From NCBI GenBank assembly GCA_009733775.1, contig WOGZ01000632.1, positions 1 through 10,528 on the forward strand: a DNA stretch of 10,528 nucleotides, written 5' to 3'. The DNA comes from Alectoria sarmentosa (Eukaryota > Ascomycota > Lecanoromycetes > Lecanorales > Parmeliaceae). Shown here piece after piece: positions 6,880-10,528 of this stretch. Below the pieces are notes generated by a model. That model did not search any database, was not told the DNA's origin, and saw only the letters and a program-made list of their open reading frames with translations. Both the position numbers and the translations under genes were made by a program. The first letter of the stretch is position 1, and each line of letters begins with the position of its first letter.

Positions 6880-7801
6880 AATGCTTTGATCGTTTATAAT
6901 GTTCTCTCGAATTCGATTTATTAATTATAATATGTTCGCATAAATCATTTAAGTCAATAAAATCTTAATAAATTTTTTTAAAAATATTATCGAGAAATAC
7001 ATTTGCGAATGTTATGTGATGAATCATCAAAAGATTGTTTTTTATAATAATTTTATAACGCTCGATATCTTATCGAACGAATTTATTTATAACGATTTTA
7101 TGAAATTTTTGATTTTTATTAATTTTAACGATTATAAATATTTTATAATGTTCAAAAATGATTTCATTTATTATTTTAAGATTTATTATATTTATTATAA
7201 AAGTGAAATATTCGTCATGTTTTTGCGTTTTAAAATTTATTTGAAATCTCGCGATTATTGAATTAACCGTATTCGTTTCGATAATGAAAACGAATACATT
7301 AATAAAATCTTTTTTAAATGTTTCATTCAAATGAATATTAAATAAAAATTCATTATTATAAATAATTTCGAAATGAATAAAGTCGTTGAGCGATTTAATT
7401 AAATTTTAATAAGTAAAATTTATTTAATTTTATTAAATTTCAATTTTAAATTTTTTTTTTGATTTGAAATAATGATTATAATCAATTATTTAACGATGCG
7501 TTTTTTTAACATTAAAATCATCGTTATATTTTTCAAAATCTTTTATTATCGCAAATTTTTTTTTTATTTGCGTATTATTAATTTTATCGTTTACGTTTTA
7601 AAACGTATTCAAAAAAAGCTTATAAATAAAAATGAAAAATATATTCTTTTAAATTACGAAAACGAATTCATTTTTCATTTTTATAATTTAATCAAAAAAA
7701 AGATTATTCGCGTTAACGATATACATTTCATCAAAAAACGTTTACATTTCGTAAATCTCGAAGAAAAGATTGAAATTTATAAATTTTCAAATAAACGTTA
7801 A
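6880..7801 (+). pseudogene. Copia integrase remnant
   Basis: Integrase inserts the cDNA. The pre-integrase HHCC motif is split by a frame change: YVRINHLSQ (6931-6957; first His to Tyr, second His kept at 6946-6948) is in one frame, and YICECYVMNHQK (6998-7033; Cys at 7004, its partner read as Tyr at 7013) in the next, across T7A5 at 6973-6984. The rve core then reads without a further shift: catalytic Asp in IYNDFM (7094-7096), a typical FKNDFIYYFKIYYIYYKSE block, second Asp in IRFDNENEY (7280-7282), and Glu in VVERFN (7388-7390). The Asp-Glu spacing is exactly 35 residues, the retroviral D,D(35)E rule. The C-terminal part (7472-7801) has YLTMRFFNIK, FFYLRIINFIVYV, ILLNYENE and HFYNLIKKKIIRVNDIHF, matching the copia integrase C-terminus. 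All three catalytic acids survive. Confidence 0.93.
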
Positions 7802-8235
7802 CGTTTTTTCATATTAATATTCGTTATAAAAGAGACATTGAATAAATAATGTATCATTATATTGTTAAACGTTGAATTTATAATTTCGATTAAATTATCA
7901 AATCGATTATCATTAACGAATATTTCATTATTAATCGTTAATCGTTTTTAAAAATTTCATTTTATCATTATTACAATGCGCGTGTTTATAACATTTATTA
8001 AAATTATTATATTAATCGTTAAATCTATTATCATTTTTCTTTTATTAATATTTTCGAAATTTATTAAAATGAGAATTGTGCGAAAACATTTCGAATATAA
8101 AATTATTTAAAAGATATTTAATAATTATAAAAATCTCATTATTTCGAATCTTCATAATTTATCGTTTGATTTTTTAATGAGAACTTTCGTTGTCTTTATT
8201 TTTTTTGCGAATTATATTAATAAATCTAACATCTT
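7802..8235 (+). other. Integrase-RT linker of the copia polyprotein
   Basis: The frame of integrase and reverse transcriptase continues through this stretch with only a few TAA stops. The sequence is Ile/Leu/Phe/Asn-rich and not conserved. Copia elements carry a variable, often Ser/Pro-rich linker here. It contains no separate gene that I can support. Confidence 0.55.
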
Positions 8236-9025
8236 CGAATTTACAATTTACGAATAAACGATTTTTAATAATATATTTCGTATAAATTAAAAGCTTAATA
8301 TGCGAGATGAGTATAAATTTCTTATAAATAATAACATTTGATGTTTTATTTAAACGTTTTTAAGGGCTTATATTTTCAAAGGTCGTTGAATTTATATCAT
8401 AAAACGAGATTTTAAAAGAAAAGTTATTTATTATAAAACACGTTAAATTGTTTAAAAATTCGAATAACAAAAGAATCGTGATTATTATAACATTTTCGCG
8501 TTAATAATAAAACTTATAAATTATAAAACGATTTTTACATTTATAACGATTATAAATTAAAACGTGAAATAAATGAACGTCAAAATCGGTTTTTTTTATA
8601 ATGATATTTAAAAAAACATTTATGTGCAATAATTTGACGATTTTAACAAAGATAATATCAAGATTTGCAAATTAAATAAAACCCTTTATGATTTAAAACA
8701 ATTTTTCAAAATTTGATATCAACATTTTTCAATTTATATAAAGAAATTCGATTTTAATTTCATCGAATCGAATAATAATGTGTTTATGAATCTCAAAAAA
8801 GAAATCATTATGACGTTTTATGTCGATAATGTTTTAATTATAAATCGCAATAAAGTCGTTATCAAACGAATCAAAAATGTTTTAAACGTCAAATTTCATA
8901 TATTAAATTTGAAATCATGCGTTTTTTATTTGAATATAATCATTAAAAGAAATCATTATAACGATATTATTCGTTTAAGACAAAAAACGTATATCACACG
9001 TTTTTTTAATCATTTCAAATGTTAA
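8236..9025 (+). pseudogene. Copia reverse transcriptase remnant (RVT_2)
   Basis: Reverse transcriptase copies the RNA into DNA. In the integrase frame, the N-terminal block shows a stop (8288-8290) at the expected Trp, then KLNMRDEYKFLINNNI. After this come GR-stop-IYIIKRDFKRKVIYYKTR and E-stop-QKNRDYYNIFA, fitting the K-W-V-x-x-K and K-A-R-x-V-x-x-G-x-x-Q blocks. MNVKIGFFYNDI (8573-8608) is the MDVKTAFL-x-G-D-I motif with catalytic Asp changed to Asn at 8576-8578. CKLNKTLYDLKQ (about 8672-8707) is the conserved L-x-K-x-L-Y-G-L-K-Q block. FYVDNVLII (8816-8842) is the YVDD box with its second Asp now Asn (8828-8830). FYLNIIIKRNH and TYITRFFNHF match the thumb part. The stops and the two Asp losses make it inactive. 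Confidence 0.96.
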
Positions 9026-9808
9026 AATCTCATCCTTATTAATACATTATTCGAAATTAATCGTAAATTAACGTTCGTCGAAAAGAATTACGTGATTTTT
9101 AAATTTTTTTATGAAAAATATTAATTCGTTATAAGCTTTTTTATATACGTTATGTTGAAAATTTATCTCGATATCGTTTATATTATCTTTTTAATTAATC
9201 GATATTTAATCAACTTTATTTTAACGCATTAAAATGCAATTATTCGAATTTTTCGATATTTTAAAAATACGATGCATTACGAATTCTTATATAAAAACTT
9301 TTTAAAAGATTTATTTGATTATAATGATTTTAATTGAATTAAAAATTCAATTCGAAAATTCATTTTCGATTATTTATTTAATTTAAATAATAACATTATT
9401 AATTGATCAAGCAAGCGTCAAATTATTATAATATTATTCATTTATAAAATAAAATATATCGATCAAACGCAAATTATTAAAAAAATTATCTAATTGAAAA
9501 ACTTTTTTAATTAATTTTTACGATTTAACGATTCGAATTTTAAGATTATCGTAATCTTTAAAGATAATCAAAACGCAATCGCTTTTATAAAAAACGTTTA
9601 ATTTTATATTCACATTAAACACATTAATATCGTTTATTATTTTATACGCGAAAAAATTAATAATAATATTATGAATGTTCAATATATTTTCATTGATAAA
9701 TAAATGATTAATGATTTTATCAAAATTTTATGTTTCGATAAGTTCGTTATTTTTCGCGATGCCTTTAAAGTGAAAACAATCTTATATCATTTATTTAAAA
9801 TTATTTAA
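9026..9808 (+). pseudogene. Copia RNase H remnant and polyprotein end
   Basis: RNase H removes the RNA strand during cDNA synthesis. The reverse transcriptase frame continues unbroken. FIYVMLKIYLDIVYII (about 9143-9190), INRYLINFILTH-stop-NAIIRIFRYFKNTMHY (about 9197-9280) and FDYNDFN-stop (9314-9337) match the region leading to G-Y-S-D-A-D-W; the stop is the Trp, and the second Asp reads Asn. IIN-stop-SSKRQ (TGA at 9404-9406) is the I-S-W-S-S-K-R-Q motif. YKIKY replaces S-x-E-A-E-Y, so the active-site Glu is Lys. KDNQNAIAFIKN (9560-9595) keeps the third Asp. KHINIVYYFIREKI and VQYI follow, then KILCFDKFVIFRDA, which is the usual end of copia polyproteins. The TAA at 9806-9808 is taken as the natural stop. 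Confidence 0.95.
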
Positions 9809-10151
9809 ATCATTATTTCAAAGAAGACGTTTGAGTCGTTATTATTATTCAACGCTCGCAATTTCAAAAAACGATATTATTGATTTTTACACTTCGAATG
9901 ATCGATTAAATGATCGATCGAAATCGAAATCATCCGCAAAATCTCAATATCAATCTTGACGTGTCAAAACTTCGTTATGTCATCATTATATTAAAAATTG
10001 ATTTATCGTTATTGCAATTATAATAACAATCTTTGCGAGCCTTTTTTCGAAAAATTTATTCTTATATTCGATTCAAATTTGATATCAACGTCATTATTCA
10101 AAAAATCGCTGTCGTCGTTTTTTCGTTAAATGTCTTGAATATTTTCATAAA

Positions 10152-10245
10152 GTCATTATATTCATATCTCTTGAAATTATCATATTTATATTTTTAAAGT
10201 TATTATATTTATGCTCTTAAGGTCATTATACTCATACTCTTAAAC
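10152..10245. repeat. 23-24 bp tandem repeat, four units
   Basis: Units start at 10152, 10176, 10199 and 10222 and follow the pattern GTCATTATACTCATNCTCTTAAG. They differ by C/T and G/A changes such as CTCAT against TTTAT. A partial fifth unit may begin at 10246 (GTTATTGTCG). The period is not a multiple of three, so it is non-coding. Confidence 0.7.
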
Positions 10246-10369
10246 GTTATTGTCGTTATCATTATCATAAACATCGTCGTTATATATCGTTCATATACAC
10301 GTTATCAATCATTATTATCAAATATTAATATTTTAAAATAACCTTTATGAGCCTTATAGTCGATCGCAT

Positions 10370-10386
10370 ATATATATATATATATA
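10370..10386. repeat. TA dinucleotide run
   Basis: Eight or more uninterrupted AT/TA steps, followed by the related CATATAC. It is a simple sequence repeat with no further meaning visible. Confidence 0.8.
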
Positions 10387-10528
10387 CATATACAATTCGA
10401 AATATTTCATTCAATTGAAAAATAAACTCTCACATATATTCATCGATTATATGTCGATCGATTTTTAATGTGCATTAAATGAATTGAAAATAAATTTGTC
10501 AAAAAACGATTTTTCGTCAAAAAGTGGA

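Larger units (their letters stand above)
3924..9808 (+). mobile_element. RIP-degraded Ty1/copia retrotransposon
   Basis: The element can be followed from the 5' LTR (3924-4048) and primer-binding site through a leader of about 1 kb, then gag, aspartic protease, integrase, reverse transcriptase and RNase H, to a terminal stop at 9806-9808. Integrase lying upstream of reverse transcriptase defines the copia order. From about 6985 to the end, a single frame carries every recognisable motif with no further frame change, interrupted only by stops that sit at expected Trp and Gln codons. A different frame is used before the T7A5 run at 6973-6984, and a third before about 5390. Key catalytic residues are lost in protease, reverse transcriptase and RNase H, so it cannot be autonomous. 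No 3' LTR is recognised before the window ends. Confidence 0.93.
9809..10528. other. Region downstream of the copia pol, no LTR or gene seen
   Basis: I searched for the LTR landmarks (TGTYGAAATTC start, ACGTGA sites, TTTCCTTT, ATTAAATGT) and found none. No reading frame gives a recognisable protein. The stretch holds a 23-24 bp tandem repeat, a TA run, and CG-centred palindromic words such as CGATCGATCG-like clusters around 9895-9930. It may be the 3' untranslated part of the element or another degraded repeat. Confidence 0.45.

Noticed and set aside
7070..7330. Minus-strand open stretch of 86 codons
   Set aside because: It lies opposite the integrase core; the plus frame holds the D, D and E residues and block motifs.
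10370..10392. TA-rich run as an origin or promoter
   Set aside because: It is a simple dinucleotide run with no accompanying signals in a window that is AT-rich throughout.
1..10528. AT-rich protist, microsporidian or mitochondrial genome with real small genes
   Set aside because: Stops coincide with conserved Trp and Gln of copia proteins and changes go one way (C to T, G to A), which fits decay by RIP rather than a compositional norm or altered code.

Overview
The window looks like an AT-rich repeat compartment of a filamentous ascomycete (Pezizomycotina). It contains no intact gene. By eye well over three quarters of the bases are A or T. The readable proteins are retrotransposon proteins in which in-frame stops fall where family alignments expect Trp (TGG) or Gln (CAA), and in which many Pro, Ser, Thr, Gly and Asp positions have changed in the direction of C-to-T or G-to-A. 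CpG is well retained while GG/CC are rare. This is the pattern expected from repeat-induced point mutation (RIP). The species cannot be named from the sequence.

Left part (about 1-2850): a minus-strand relic readable as a Ty3-like gag followed by a C2-type finger and an aspartic protease. A frame change lies in a run of ten A at 736-745. It carries an in-frame 15-bp repeat (873-944) and an in-frame 60-bp repeat (about 2581-2755). Left of the protease (1-150) is an 11-bp minisatellite, and no reverse transcriptase of this element is in the window. Between 2850 and 3267 I see only a 126-bp foldback-like structure.

Middle (3268-4260): two diverged copies, on the plus strand, of a short LTR (about 125-135 bp) plus primer-binding site plus 5' leader. 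The second copy leads into the main element.

Main part (3924-9808): a heavily mutated Ty1/copia element, plus strand, in the order LTR, primer-binding site, long leader, gag, protease, integrase, reverse transcriptase, RNase H. Protease and the start of integrase read in the frame of base 1 (codon starts with remainder 1 modulo 3). After a T7A5 run at 6973-6984, everything to the terminal stop at 9806-9808 reads in one other frame. The open stretches at 7016-7261, 7472-7801 and 8780-9025 are pieces of this one polyprotein, not separate genes. The domains once worked together (protease cleaves the polyprotein, RT and RNase H copy the RNA primed at the PBS, integrase inserts the DNA), but several catalytic residues are gone.

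Right end (9809-10528): no recognisable 3' LTR. It holds a 23-24 bp tandem repeat (10152-10245) and a TA run (about 10370-10386). I found no convincing new biological system; the interest lies in decayed transposon structure.
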